Of a stretch of DNA of 64,000 nucleotides, positions 13,515 through 25,582 are shown one piece after another. The stretch comes from Simmondsia chinensis (taxonomy: Eukaryota > Streptophyta > Magnoliopsida > Caryophyllales > Simmondsiaceae). The notes beneath the pieces were generated by a model, which saw only the letters and a list, made by a program, of their open reading frames with translations, made no database searches and had not been told where the DNA came from. The translations under genes were made by a program, and so were the position numbers. The stretch is taken from assembly GCA_018398585.1 (NCBI GenBank), contig JAGTTD010000007.1, forward strand, positions 12,888,320 to 12,952,319, in the 5' to 3' direction. Within the stretch, counting starts at the first letter, position 1. Every line of letters begins with the position of its first letter.

Positions 13515-15835
13515 GATGCACCACTAACTACATGACTTAACACACACCAACAAAGCATGGTATTACATGTCAGCTACAGCGTGGTATTACACACCAACAC
13601 AGCATGGTATTACACCACTTTAAGAAAGAATACATGGTGTATGATTTGCGTTACAGTCATAAACAAGTTCATCACACACCTTTTAAAGCTATCATACACG
13701 ATGTATGGTTAAGGATACGACATTCTATACATGAAAGACACCAAAACGGGTTCATCATAGACCATTCAAAGCTATCATACACGGTGTATGGGAAACCATA
13801 CCCCATTCTGTACTTGAAAGACACCAAAACAAGTTCATCATACACCTTTTGAAGCTATCATACACAGTGTATGGTTTAATATGCCCCATTCTATACTTGA
13901 AAGACACCAAAACAGGTTCATCACAAACCTTTTAAAGCTGCCATACACCGTTAAAACCAATCGTACACGGTTTATGATTGATCATACACCACTAATTACT
14001 TGAAATGCATCTAAACAAGTTGATTTCACACCATTAAAACCTATCATACACGGTGTATGATTGATCATACACCTCTACTTACTTGAAATACGCCTAAACA
14101 AGTTGCAAACACACCAATAAAACCACTCATACATGGTGTATGATTGATCATACACCACTAATTACTTAAAAAACATCTACACAAGTTGGTTTTACACCGT
14201 TAAAACCAATCATACACGGTGTATGATTGATCATACACCACTAATTACTTGAAACACACCTAAACAAGTTGATTTCACACCATTAAAACATATCATACAT
14301 GGTGTATGATTGATCACAAACCCCTAATTACTTGAAACACGCCTAACATGTTAACTTCACACTGATAAAACCAATCATACACGGTGTATGATTGATCATA
14401 CACCACTAATTACTTAAAAATCATCTACAAAAGTTGGTTTAACACCATTAAAACATATCATACACGGTGTATGATTGATCATGCACCACTAATTTCTTGA
14501 AACACACCTAAACAAGTTGATTTCACACCATTAAAACCTATCATACACTGTGTATGATTGATCATACACCCCTAATTACTTCAAACTCATCTAAACATGT
14601 TGATTTCACACCATTCAAACCTATCATACACGGTGTATGATTGATCATACACCACTATTTACATGAAACCACCTAAACAAGCTGATTTCACACCATTAAA
14701 ACCTATCATACACGGTGCATGACTAATCATACACCACTCTTCATTTAAAACATACTAACACACGTTTTTACACAATAAAAACAAATCATACACGGTGTAT
14801 GACTAATAATACACCACTTGCTTACTTAACTCACAATAACATAATCGATTTACACCATTGAAACCTATCATACACTGTGTATGATTGATCATACACCCCT
14901 AATTACTTGAAACACACAGAAACAAGTTGATTTCACACCATTAAAACCTATCATACACGGTGTATGATTGATCCTACACCACTAATTACTTGAAAGACAC
15001 CTGAATAAGTTAATTTCACACCCTTAAAACCAACCATACAAGGTGTATGATTAATCACATACCACTGATGACTCAAGACAACCTAAACAAGTTGATTTCA
15101 CACCATTAAAACCTATCATACACGGTGTATTATTGATCCTACACCACTAATTACTTGAAACACGCCTGAATAAGTTATTTTCACACCCCTAAAACAAACC
15201 ATACACGGCGTAGGATTGATCATACCCCAATGTTTACTTGATACACACCTAGATAAGTTCATTTTACATTATTAAAAGCAACCATACACGGTGTATGATT
15301 GATCATACACCAATGTTTACTTGATACACACCTAGATAAGTTCATTTTACATCATTAAAAGCAACCATACACGGTGCATGATTGATCATACACCAATGTT
15401 TACTTGATACACACCCAGATAAGTTCGTTTTACATCATTAAAATCAACCATACATGGTGTATGATTAATCATACACCACTAATGACTTGAAACACACTAA
15501 CACAAGGTGATTTCACACCATTAAAACCTATCATACACGGTGTATGATTGATCATACACCCCTAATTACTTGAAACACGCCTAAACAAGTTGATTTCACA
15601 CTATTTAAACCTATCATACACAGTGTATGATTGATCTTATACCATTAACGACTTGAAAAACCCCAATACAACATGAGAATACACCATTTAAACCAATCAT
15701 ACACTGTGTATGATTGATCATACACCACTAATGAGTTCAAACACACCAAAAGAAAGTTATAATACATCATTTAAACCAATCATAAACCATAAATGACTTG
15801 TAACACACCGACCTCATACGACAAGGATACATTAA
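13515..15835 (+). repeat. Satellite array 2: 83 bp monomers with a 15 bp dyad
   Basis: About 27 head-to-tail units. The GGTGTATG core recurs at 14052, 14135, 14218, 14301 and 14383, steps of 83, 83, 83 and 82 bp. Each typical unit reads ATCATACACGGTGTATGATT then GATCATACACC, so TCATACAC occurs three times in alternating orientation, followed by ACTAATTACTTGAAACACACC. That tail is shared with array 1 in the same orientation. The first ~100 bp (13515-13610) are degenerate, with a repeated gcatggtattacac motif. The array abuts the 5' side of the transposase. Confidence 0.93.
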
Positions 15836-15843
15836 CGTCAATG

Positions 15844-16056
15844 TCAACAAATGATCATTTTACCTTCAATATCTGATCTGACAACCGTGAAATGTGTGTA
15901 ACGACTCAACCTTGAACCTACAACAATGCCACGAAGCTTCAAACACGATCTTACCAGGGCTTCTTCTTCTTCTTCCGAGGGCTCAATGTAGCAGAACAAC
16001 ACACGGAGGATTACAAAAATGGAGCTTGGGGAATTTGATTGAGAGAAAAATAACAA
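15844..16056 (-). other. Possible 5' exon of the MULE transcript
   Basis: An open minus-strand frame of 70 codons. It begins near a pyrimidine-rich stretch like a 5' untranslated leader and runs EPSEEEEEALVRSCLKLRG and SRYTHFTVVRSDIEG into GAAG followed by GTAAAATG, a fair splice donor at ~15860. An alternative donor, CTG then GTAAGATC, lies at ~15955. I do not recognise the peptide as a MULE domain. If it is an exon, satellite 2 would lie inside the following intron. Weak evidence. Confidence 0.3.
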
Positions 16057-16389
16057 AGAAGGGTGAATAAGAGGTGAGTAAAATGGGGTAAAATGGGCCG
16101 GAAGTGAGAAGGGAGGGAGAGAGTGTGAAGCAAGTTACAAGATATAAAGTAAAAATATGTACTTTTACATTAAATGAGGAGAGAGAAAATGGAGGAGGGA
16201 TGGGGTAAAGTAAATGGCTGGGCATTAAATGAGGAGAGAGAATGGGAGAGAGAGAGGACGGGTTGGGGGGGGGGGGGGGGGTGAGGTGGGAGGGCATTTT
16301 TGTCCAAAAAGGGTTATTTAGGGTTATAGGGGTCTATTTATGGTTAAATTGGGGGGGGGGGGGGGGGTTTCTAAAGCCGGTGATTTCCC
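16057..16389 (-). mobile_element. Candidate MULE terminal inverted repeat
   Basis: Read from 16389 inward on the minus strand it begins GGGAAATCACCGGCTTTAGA, then a C tract, then AATTTAACCATAAATAGACC, and includes GGACAAAAATGCCC. A GGGAAAT-type start and long, low-complexity ends are usual for plant MULEs. Just outside lie ten A residues (16390-16399), which could hide a 9 bp target duplication but cannot prove it. Two runs of exactly 17 G (16265-16281 and 16351-16367) sit inside. The partner end is not seen in the window, so this is an inference. Confidence 0.55.
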
Positions 16390-16399
16390 AAAAAAAAAA

Positions 16400-16665
16400 G
16401 GCTTAAACATACGTACTAAACAGCACATAAATGCACATATTTATAAGCAATAAGCCATGCCACGCATGCGGATCGCCAGTGGTAGATATGACTGTGGCAC
16501 GTGTCAGTGCACGATTAGCTAGCCAGTGTGTACACAGATGAACAGCTTCCCAGGGCATGTGGCTAGTCACGTTGCAACACGTGTCGTGCAGTTATTGGTT
16601 GATTTTGTTTGGCACGAATCCTGGGCTACGTACAAGCATGTTTTTTTTTTTAATTTTAAATTCCC
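16400..16665. other. Unassigned spacer
   Basis: Between the proposed MULE end and the copia A homology there is ordinary mixed-composition DNA with short words such as CACGTGTC. I see no gene, repeat or terminal structure. Confidence 0.4.
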
Positions 16666-16669
16666 ACAT

Positions 16670-17828
16670 ATATAAATTCATTTTATGAACATTATTTGGT
16701 AAAATAAATTTATTCATCTTATGAATAAATAATTCTTCTCATGAATTATATTTAGCAAAATTAATATATTAATTCTTATGAATAAATAATTCATCCCATG
16801 AATTCAATTTAAATATTTTCAAACGATGCTTAAGTTAAGACTTATGAAGGGACATCAGGGACAATCTAACTTTGGGGCAAATCTGATATCATCTTGTGAT
16901 TATAATTGATTACCATTTAGTAAAACTTAATTCCACAAAATAAGTTTTACTGCACTTTAGAATTAAATATGTTCAATCAAAAATTTCCCGAATAACATTT
17001 ATTACATCAATTAACCCCTCTACTAGTTATCTATGAGCAAAAGTAACTTAACTACTATCGTTACTTTTCTCATATCTCTCGTTGTAATTCCCAACTCGCC
17101 CTTCTTTAACAAGTCAAGAATACATAAACAATTTTCGTATTCATTCCAAATGCCAAACATATAGAACACTATGGCTAATGATTCTAGAATTTGCTCATAT
17201 ATTTGCAAGTTAACTAAGGGGACATCTTTATCTCATTAGATAGATTCAACGTAAAACAACTGTTCCTGCCATACTTCATGTCGTTACCCAATGTGCGTAA
17301 GATTCAAGTCAATGCACTTCGACTAATCCTTTTGGCACTTCAAAGCAATGAACAACCCATGCATGAGTTCCGACTGTTTCCTGGATGTAAAGTTATCGTC
17401 TTACAAAATTAATTATTTTTGATAGCAATTAATGAAACAATTAATTTAGATGGTCATGCTTAGTGTTCTAATCTTATTGACAACACCAACATGATACTTA
17501 TGGATCCCTATTCACATGACCAAACAAGTCATCAAAAGTATTATATTATAGTCTTATCAGACAAATTGTCCAAACTTATCACTGACTACTAACATATTTT
17601 GACAACATATCATAAGTGTTCCAATTTTTGGTTCAATCTCATGGACCACTTAAATTGAACATGACATATCGATCTTGGATTACGTCCATCTCATGGAACG
17701 TTTTAGAAAACAATCACATGCATGTTAGACTCGTAAAACATAATCAGACAATAAATAAATCAAATAATTTCATTTATTTAATATTTAAAATATTACTAAT
17801 TGGATTCTTCAGGATACCAATTCCAACA
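16670..17828 (-). repeat. Copia A 3' LTR, partial
   Basis: Aligns to the LTRs of copia B (about 33700-34960 and 40500-41661). It ends ...ccaattccaaca at 17828, and then atcgcccacttatcc is the complement of a purine-rich tract like the one next to the copia B LTR. The outer part of this LTR is missing on the left. Confidence 0.75.
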
Positions 17829-20362
17829 ATCGCCCACTTATCCTAAACCCAATTAGCCCTGCATCGCATAACTATCCCCTAGGAATCTGTCAACTCTTTG
17901 ACTGAAAATTTTAACCAATACTAAACTCTCATTGTCTTATTCCTGTGCTCACAAGCCTTCATCTATATTGAACCTTTTAAGTCAAGTAGTCTAATTAACA
18001 ACTTCATTGCTCTCAAGTACCCGACTTCCATAGTGAAGTAAGGAATATAAGACTGCTTCACTCTTCACCATTTAATGACTCCCACTAGAAGGATAAACAC
18101 AGATTTCAGATGTCTAACAACTAAAGTCCCGTTTAAAAACAAACGATCTATGATAAATTCAACATCCTTTCTTTTGAATCGCATGAGCTTGATCCTATGA
18201 ACATAGGGTGCTCATCTTAGTTCTTTTACTTTTAAGCTAATTGGACAACAAACTCCTAACAGCTCATAACAATTCTACATTATTTTTAATGAGTAGAATG
18301 TCATCTATATACAACACTTAGAAAGTCTTTGTTTTCTTGTTATGCCACACGTACAATGATGGTTCACTAACCATTGACTCAAATCCCTAGGACTTGATTA
18401 ACCGTCATCGAATATACTATTTAATGAACAAGATGCTTATTTAAGTCTACAAAAATAGACTTCATTAGTTTGCATACTATATGCTCTTGACTCTTGGAAA
18501 CTGACTTGTCTAGTTGTATCATATACATAACTTCTCAGGATGACCTTTCAGAGAATGTCCACTTGATTTCCATCTCCATATCTCATCACAATAAGACACA
18601 ATGTAGAAGAGAATCTTAATGGACTTAACCAGAACATCTGGCAAGAGGGTCTCATCAAAGACAATTCCTTTATGTAGTGTATAACCTACTGCCCTCAATC
18701 TAGCCTTGAAGATCTTGACCTTCTCACTTAACTGGTTACACTTGTAGATCCATTCAGATCTAATATAATAAACTAATAGATCTAATCTAATGGACTAATG
18801 TGTTTCGTTGCCTTTATAAGTTTCCAGACTTAGTTAGATGCGATTACTTTAATTTAACTTTTATTACCCTGGCTAATCGGTCTGCATCTTTTTTACTTAA
18901 GAGTTTCATTGTAGTCTAAAGGATCAGATTCACCATCAGTTGTAACAAATAAGATTTGAAGACATATATCCATCTGGTAACCCTAACAATCCTCTGACTA
19001 CACCAAAACACTCATATACTTAGTGTGACAATAACCTGATTGAAGATATATCTAATACGTCACTTGCACTATAAGTTGTATCATGTTGTTGAGTCACCAC
19101 ATCTCATACTACCAATTTACCTAACACAATCCATCAGCTGTACTTTTAGACCATTTTTTAAAACATCTTACATAGCAAACCTTTTGACATGTAATCATGA
19201 CTCATCATATGAATCTTACCATATTCAATAACATATTATTAGTTCTTTCTACAACCTCGTCATAAGAAAAAACTAAGAATTCTTATAAAATCCACTACTT
19301 TGATCTAGTCAAAGTGACTTGATATAATTACCTAACCGACCCCAACTTCAGTCTTTAATTCTTTGAAATTTTCAAACGATTCAAGAGTTCCGTCTTCATA
19401 GGGATATCCATATATCAACTTAAGGAGTAGTCATTCATAAACATTCTATGAAATACTCATCGCTTCTACTCGCTTGAACTTTTAGCAGGCCGTAAACATT
19501 TTATGAACAAGTCTTAGCAGCTTAGTGGCTCTTCTGCCTTTACTCTTAAAGGCTCTTTCAGTCACCGTTAACTCGAATGTGATTCACATTTTGGTTACCA
19601 TTTTGGCACTCAATGATCACATGCGACATATCAAACCAATTTTTTTTAATCATACCAGATTAATGTGGCCTAAGATTAAGTACCACTTAGAAGTTATGTG
19701 GTATCTAGAAATTCTTCTTTTATATAGTATACAGCCTAGCTTGTATAAGATGAATAAATCGCCATTAAAATAGTTTTTATTAAAATAAATCAACTGTCTA
19801 CCAATGTACCTTTTTTTAATAAATATTTTATTTATATAACTATTAGTTTGTTTTTCTAAAAAGTAACTGAAAAACTCTTTGAAAGCAAATAATGGGTAGA
19901 AATCAAATTTCTAAAGTACATTAAGATGGTTACTCAAATTCAAAACTGCATTCCCTTACTTAAACTACTATTTCTTGACGCCGTTACTGAAAACCCATTC
20001 ACTAGAGCACTAGCGAACTACCTACTAATCACAACTAGAGGAACATGATATCAAATATCCTCCCATGTTCACTTTCGATCTTGGCAACAATAGCATCTAA
20101 GTACCTAAGCAATTCCTTTTAAAGTATAGTGCTATTATAAAGAGACAAAACTATTTTGGCTCATTTTTTATTTTACCCTCTAGAGGTTCCTAATCCTTGA
20201 GATCAATGTTTACACTTAGTGAACTCTTTTTATTGCTTTCATGACCCCTTTTTTTCTCAAACTGTGCCTTCCTCAGTTCAAACAATGAGCTATATCTATT
20301 ACTCAGTCTAGTCTAAACTGATTAAAAGCCCTTAATAAGCAAGTTAGATTCACACCTTGTTT

Positions 20363-20508
20363 GAGTTTGGCTATCAATATTTGCATTAAGAATTCCAGTT
20401 TAATCAAATGAGCCATCATCATATGACGTGCTCTTGAGTTTGGCTATCAATATTTGCATTAAGAATTCCAGTTCAATCAAATGAGCCATCATCATATGAT
20501 GTGCTCTT
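20363..20508. repeat. 73 bp tandem duplication private to copia A
   Basis: A segment beginning gagtttggctatcaatattt occurs at 20363 and again at 20436. Copia B has it once (~37490). The duplication arose after the two copies separated. Confidence 0.85.
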
Positions 20509-21129
20509 GAACTTAACATTTCTAATGTAATCTTGTGTCTATCATATTTCTCATTAGCTATTCTTATGCTACTAGTTCTCTAATAAAACACTTCTCTCAA
20601 ATATATGAGCATCTCTACTATAGCTAACAATTCAATTATCTAATACTTGAATAAGTTGGACATCTAATGTCCGAATCTTGTATTGACTAGCTCTTTAGTC
20701 TATTTTAACGTTCCGAAAGTTCTTTTCAACTTAGTAGATATACTAGTAATAACTTAGAGAATCTGAGCATCTCCTAGTGCTTTTCATGTACTAGGACATG
20801 TCATATCATAGCGAACATAAAGAACAAACAAGTAAGACATACCAATAATGATACAATGTAAAAGTATAACAACCAGTTTGAAATAAAAAATTGTAAACCA
20901 AGTCAAAACATCTATGATTACTTTTCTTACTTGTTGCAAACAATCATTGTTTAGAGTTCACAATCCGACACTTACATGTATGCCGTGGCGACCCATTTGA
21001 ACTACCCAAAACTCCTCGTCGGTGAGGTCGAATTAAGATATTAAAAGGGTGAGAACATTTTTCTATAAATATGTTTTCTTGTAAACACTTTACTAAACTT
21101 TTTTTAACAAACCACTTTTCCCTCCGCCT

Positions 21130-21830
21130 CTAAGGTCCTACAATAGAGTTCCTCGGGGAGGCTAATGCAAACCCTAGTCAAGTGTACACTGCTCCCTTGA
21201 CATCGATACAAGTTCACGAAGTACTCCACGTTGTCATGGCCCCACCTGCTTTTCCTGCACTTTAGTCTATTCTAAGAGATTTAACCTTGAATTCTACAAA
21301 TGAACACTCTCCTCAGGGAGTCGCGCCCACCTACTATATACTACTAGAGCGGTAACGAAGGCCATGTCGCTCTCACTTGATAATTTGAGTCTTATGAACT
21401 TCTATAATAACTCTAGGGAAAAAAAAAAAACAAAGCATGAAATCCACCTAACCATTCTTTGTATGGGTGCAACAATGAGCTAACCAATCTATCTGTTATT
21501 CCATAAGAGAGGTGGGTAACGAATTATTAGTCAAGTGAGATATATTCTCAATTGATGTGTTTCCTAAACATAATCAACTCACCATTTCTTCCATGGTCTC
21601 TAAAACAATATCATAATGATCCCTAGGAGACTAATATACTATCATAGTCAAGTGTATACCATTAAATAGACATTAGCATAAGTTAACAAGATATTCCACG
21701 TCAGTATGGCCGCATCTACTTTCTTGTACCTTTATCTATCATAAAGTAGTCTAACCATGTATTCTACAAACGAACTTTCTCTTTAGGGAGTAGCGCCATC
21801 CACATACTATTACACTGGCAATGGAGACCA
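21130..21830. repeat. Repeated ~200 bp block in the copia A leader region
   Basis: Two diverged direct copies (about 21130-21350 and 21600-21820), each holding a ctccacgt..atggcc..cctgc core, then ctaac and tattctacaaacgaac-like words, then agggagt-gcgcc. The same pair exists in copia B at about 38200-38410 and 38680-38880, so the duplication is a family trait of the non-coding leader. Confidence 0.7.
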
Positions 21831-21860
21831 TGAGGAGACAACTACAATACTTTGCTCTTG

Positions 21861-22440
21861 TTTCCCCCATAACTTCAAGGGGACTAGAATGACACTATTT
21901 TGAGAAAAGTGCCACATGCTTAACACGTGATGCCTTTCCCAAGGAGAACTAAGCCTTTAGTTGCTGAGGTAACGGTGTCTCGAGCCCAGTATCCTGAGAA
22001 GATCATTACCCCCACAACGGTGTCAACCACTCAAGGTTCGAGATGGTTAAAGGATAAGGGAGCTCGAGGGGCTACCGAGAAGGCTTCAAGATAGGTGATT
22101 TCCTAGCTCGAGATAGTTACTTGGAGGGCAATTTCAGATGCTTGACCATTAAGCTTAATCTGAGAGAACATGGGGCTTCTAGTGGGAACTTCAACTAGAA
22201 ATTCGGATGTGAGCTTCAAGAAATTCCTTCCAAAATTGAATCATGGACACGTTCATGGATCCCTAATGTGCAAGAAGAAGCTTAGTGGCTAGACGTGGGG
22301 AGAAAATTCCACAAGATTAGGGGGCAGCCGTTATTTAGTTTATCTACAAATAAAGGATGCCGTCATAGTTCAAATCACACACACAGAGACAATGCAAAAA
22401 TTCTTCAAGTTTTCTTTACATCACACTTGTGCTCTTTTCT
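21861..22440. other. Unassigned; weak LTR-like features on the plus strand
   Basis: Contains a TATA-like stretch then ctacaaataaaggatgccgt and a CA-rich leader (~22340-22400), which resemble the promoter and R region of a plant LTR read on the plus strand. The gag remnant next to it is on the opposite strand, so the two do not make one element. No paired LTR was found. Confidence 0.25.
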
Positions 22441-24240
22441 TTTAGGAGTAGCATAACTTAGTATGAATTAGCTTAATGTAGAACGACTTGCTACTTGCTT
22501 CTTCAGTAATACATTCTTTTATGGAACTCAGCCTGATATTTCCTTGACATGCCATCCCAATAGTAGATGGAATTAGGTGGCAAGCTAATGTACCAATTAA
22601 AAGTGGTCCCTGTTAAGGAGTTGGGGACAGCCTTAGCTTGAGGTACTTATTATTAGCCGCTTCCCTACACTGCTAATTGAATCTTGCCAAGTGCTCAAAG
22701 GCAGACACAGTCTATTCTCTCAAGAAGAGGGTGAACTCAGGGATTTTGTATCCTTAAGGAAAGGCATAGACCCTATCTATGTAGTCAAGGTGAGGTTTAC
22801 TATACAAGGTTTATTGACCCGTCTGAGGCCTAGCCCACACATCTATTGGTTGAGGGGATCCAGTTGGTCCTGGAGGGGTAGATTAGGCACCTAGTTATGC
22901 GCCTGCCATTGCCCCCAAGTGGGTAAGGATCTCGCAGGTCATCTATAGGATACCCTTGAGCACCCATCACAATCGGGTGTGGGAATGGTTTTAGCCCCCT
23001 AAACCTAGGGCAACCCCTTTATCAATTTGGCCTTGCGCCTGGTTGGCCACGAAGTATGTACCAGTAGGACCCGAGTTATACGGCATGCCTAGTAACACAC
23101 TAATATTAGCGGGCTGTTGGTTCATCCTGACTTGATCAGTCCCAGGTCGTGATCTTGAGGAAGTGGGTGGTTAACGTGCCCCCTAGTGTGATAAGTATGC
23201 AGAGGTCTAGGAAGGAGAGACTGGCTCCCATAAGTGGGTAACTACCTTTGAATTCCTACATCAAGGCCTTGAGTGGCCCTCAAGGTAAACTTTACTACCT
23301 GGGGAGGGTATGAACGGTTTTACCCACTGTCTTAGGGAAATGCAACACTGGCATAATGGAGCTGAGATCCCTCATGGCTAGAAAAAGAATCTAATATGGA
23401 GGGTCAACAACCCCAAGGGGCACATTTTTCCAATGGCTGGATTCCAAGTTTGTGACACTCTAGGTAGCTATAACTGGGTTTTCTGTTCTTTTAAGGACAA
23501 TACAGTCAACCTTAGTCACTGGTAATTGTGAGCTAGAGGGAGCCTCACAAGAATATCCAGTTGGTGTTGACAGAAGAGGTGCAGGCCTAAGTTGCCTGAT
23601 ATCCCCTCTAATGCCTTGAACTAGGCCATTATGAACCTCAACCTGTCTATCCAATATAGGCTTGACCTCAACTACTGTCTATCTTTTCATGTCCTTAGCA
23701 ATAAGGGTAGCAGTAGAAGACAAGGTTGAGTTCATTTCAACCAAGACTATGTCCGTCTCTTTGTGAAGCCTATGAGGCATTGAGGTTCCAACGTTGTTTA
23801 TTGCTACCCTCATGGTGGCAGAGTTTTCATGCTGGGCTACTAGATTGTGCTCTATTTATCATATTGTCTCTCAAAGGCTTCACTCAGTGTTTATTGGACT
23901 CTTTGGTTCACAATTTCGAAATGAAGTTTAAGTATAACCATGAAACTCTTGCGAGAATGGCCATCTAGCCCAATTCATTCATCCTCTGGGATGTCATCAT
24001 CCCCATTACTCTCACTGTCGTGGCTATGACTCGGTTCATCCCTTTGTGTTATAGGGCTTTGCTAAAGAGTATGCTCAAGTGGGGATCCAATTAGGGCTAA
24101 GTCCTTTGGCTCCTCATGTTTGAGACCATTGGACCTCTTGGTTATGGCCATTGGTGAATTGTCTGAAACTATGTTTTGGTAATCCACGATGGCATAAAGA
24201 CAACAAAGTCACGTTATAAGCCTCCCACTATGGTCGCTAA
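22440..24240 (-). pseudogene. Gypsy-type gag remnant
   Basis: On the minus strand, around 22640-22500, a capsid-like stretch reads LTGTTFNWYISLPPNSIYYW followed by DGMSRKYQAEFHKRMYY, matching the conserved core of Ty3/gypsy gag. Upstream (23850-23460) lies a coiled-coil-like region with ILDRQVEVHNGLVQGIRGDI. Many stops and shifts interrupt it. No linked protease or pol is visible, so this is an isolated fragment. It differs from the gag of gypsy 1 and comes from another lineage. Confidence 0.65.
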
Positions 24241-24569
24241 AAGCTGTGTTTACTTTATTTTCTTTGTGATTACGTGTGATGTGGTCTCCATAAAATGATT
24301 AACAAAACAAACATGCCTAGACTGAGGGCGAAACACAGGTGAGTGAGGGTGGTGGTTTTGGTGACTGTTATGGCTTGCGTAGGACGCGACTTCTAGTGAG
24401 TTTCTCGCCGGGAACTCCAGCAACTTTCCCTTCATCCTCCTCCTCCATGGTTTTCGGCCTTACTTGGGCACGGGCTTTGAAATTCGGCTAGGGGAACACC
24501 GCTTCTCTCTCTTCCTTCATCTCTTTTTTTGGTAAGTTTCAATGGATCTCCCCTCAATTTTTTCAGTTA

Positions 24570-24595
24570 GGGGGGGGGGGGGGGGGGGGGGGGGG
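24570..24595 (+). repeat. Run of 26 G at a chimeric junction
   Basis: Sits exactly where LINE sequence (...tttcagtta) meets gypsy chromodomain sequence. Read on the minus strand the gypsy frame passes into it as poly-proline after LQPLGVKV. The equivalent join in the second unit has 28 G. Confidence 0.95.
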
Positions 24596-25582
24596 ACCTT
24601 TACTCCCAATGGTTGAAGGTCGGAAACAAAGTTGAAGGTCATGGAGTATTCCCACATAGCATCATCAGGTGCCCGCCTAGACCATTGAACGAGAACCTGG
24701 GTGGCGATGACACTTCGATGACGGACTATTTGTCTACCTAACACTACGGCAGGGATCGTAGTTGCTGGTGCGGGTGTCCAAACCACGAACAGATTAATGA
24801 AATGAGGAAAAATCGAGACACAGTGCTTGAGGAGGGAAACGTGAGCCTTGTGGTGGATTAAAGCATGGTCAGGTGGATCAAGCTTGTATGTAACTTAGCC
24901 TACATGAACAAGGATATTGAAAGGTCCGAAGTATCAAAGAGTTTGTGATAACGACAGACTTCTAAACTTTGTTGACGGTAGGATGAAGTTTCAACCACAC
25001 ATAGTTGACAATCTGGAACTCCCTCTCGGAGCGGTAGTGATTAGCTTGTTTCATACGATTTTGAGCTTGTTGAAGATGATGCTTTAATCGTGCTATGGCT
25101 TGTTCTCATGCAATGAGGCTACGATCCACCATTTCCATAGCTAATTTGCCGAGCAAGTATAGAAAATGGATTGGAGGAGGTTGCCTATGAAGAATCTCAT
25201 AAGGGGTCGATTGGGAAGATGAGTGAAATGATGTGTTATACCTCCACTTTGTGGGTTCCAGCCACTTGCTTTAGTCTCAAGGACATTCCTCGACCATGCA
25301 ATGAAGATATGTTTGTAAGCATCAATTGAGAACTTCTTTTTGACTGTTTGACTATGGATGGTATGAAGACAATAGGTTAAGCTAAGTCCCCAATCTGGTA
25401 AAATTTTTGTGGCATAATGTGCTTATAATGATTGGGTCACATTCACTAATGATACTATTAGGTAAACCATGAAGGCGATAGATGTTATCAAAGAATAGCT
25501 AGAAATTTGAGCCGTGGTGTAAGGGTGCTTGAGAGAGATTGAAGTGCCCATACTTGCTTAAGTGATTAAAAAATTTGAAGAT
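24596..25582 (-). pseudogene. Gypsy 1 integrase C-terminal half and chromodomain, duplicate copy
   Basis: Minus strand. Integrase words include HLSKYGHF near 25550, YRLHGLPNSII (~25470) and FIAWSRNV, and a C-terminal part reads QAQNRMKQANHYRSERE (~25050). It then gives a chromodomain-like end VLGRQIVRHRSVIATQVLVQ and WSRRAPDDAMWE (24730-24640). Stops and shifts break it. It duplicates 26137-27126 with few differences. Confidence 0.8.

Larger units (their letters stand above)
16670..21860 (-). mobile_element. Copia A: truncated, decayed Ty1/copia element
   Basis: Homologous over about 5 kb to copia B (33700-38930), in the same orientation. It keeps part of its 3' LTR (to 17828), a polypurine tract next to it, and a degenerate pol. 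On the minus strand a YIDD reverse transcriptase active site lies at 18300-18311 (L-YIDD-ILL), and an upstream RT stretch reads KIFKARLRAVGYT and DEIWRWKSS near 18540-18740. There is no long open frame. Homology to copia B stops near 21860, before the leader, primer site and 5' LTR, so the right half is missing. Confidence 0.8.

Noticed and set aside
11404..13600. Simple insertion of a small MULE into a pre-existing satellite
   Set aside because: Considered seriously, but no TIR or 9 bp duplication is visible at either junction and the two flanking arrays have different unit lengths. Not excluded, only less likely than the internal model.
1..15835. CRISPR-like array of palindromic repeats
   Set aside because: The whole unit is repeated, with no unique spacers, and the setting is a plant genome. 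This is satellite DNA.
15983..16297. 104-codon Ser/Pro-rich frame on the minus strand
   Set aside because: It lies in a CT-rich low-complexity stretch of the proposed TIR; the composition explains the open frame.
16308..16335. Telomere-like motif (TTTAGGG and TTATAGGG)
   Set aside because: Only one perfect unit plus degenerate neighbours inside a G-rich TIR; no tandem telomere repeat.
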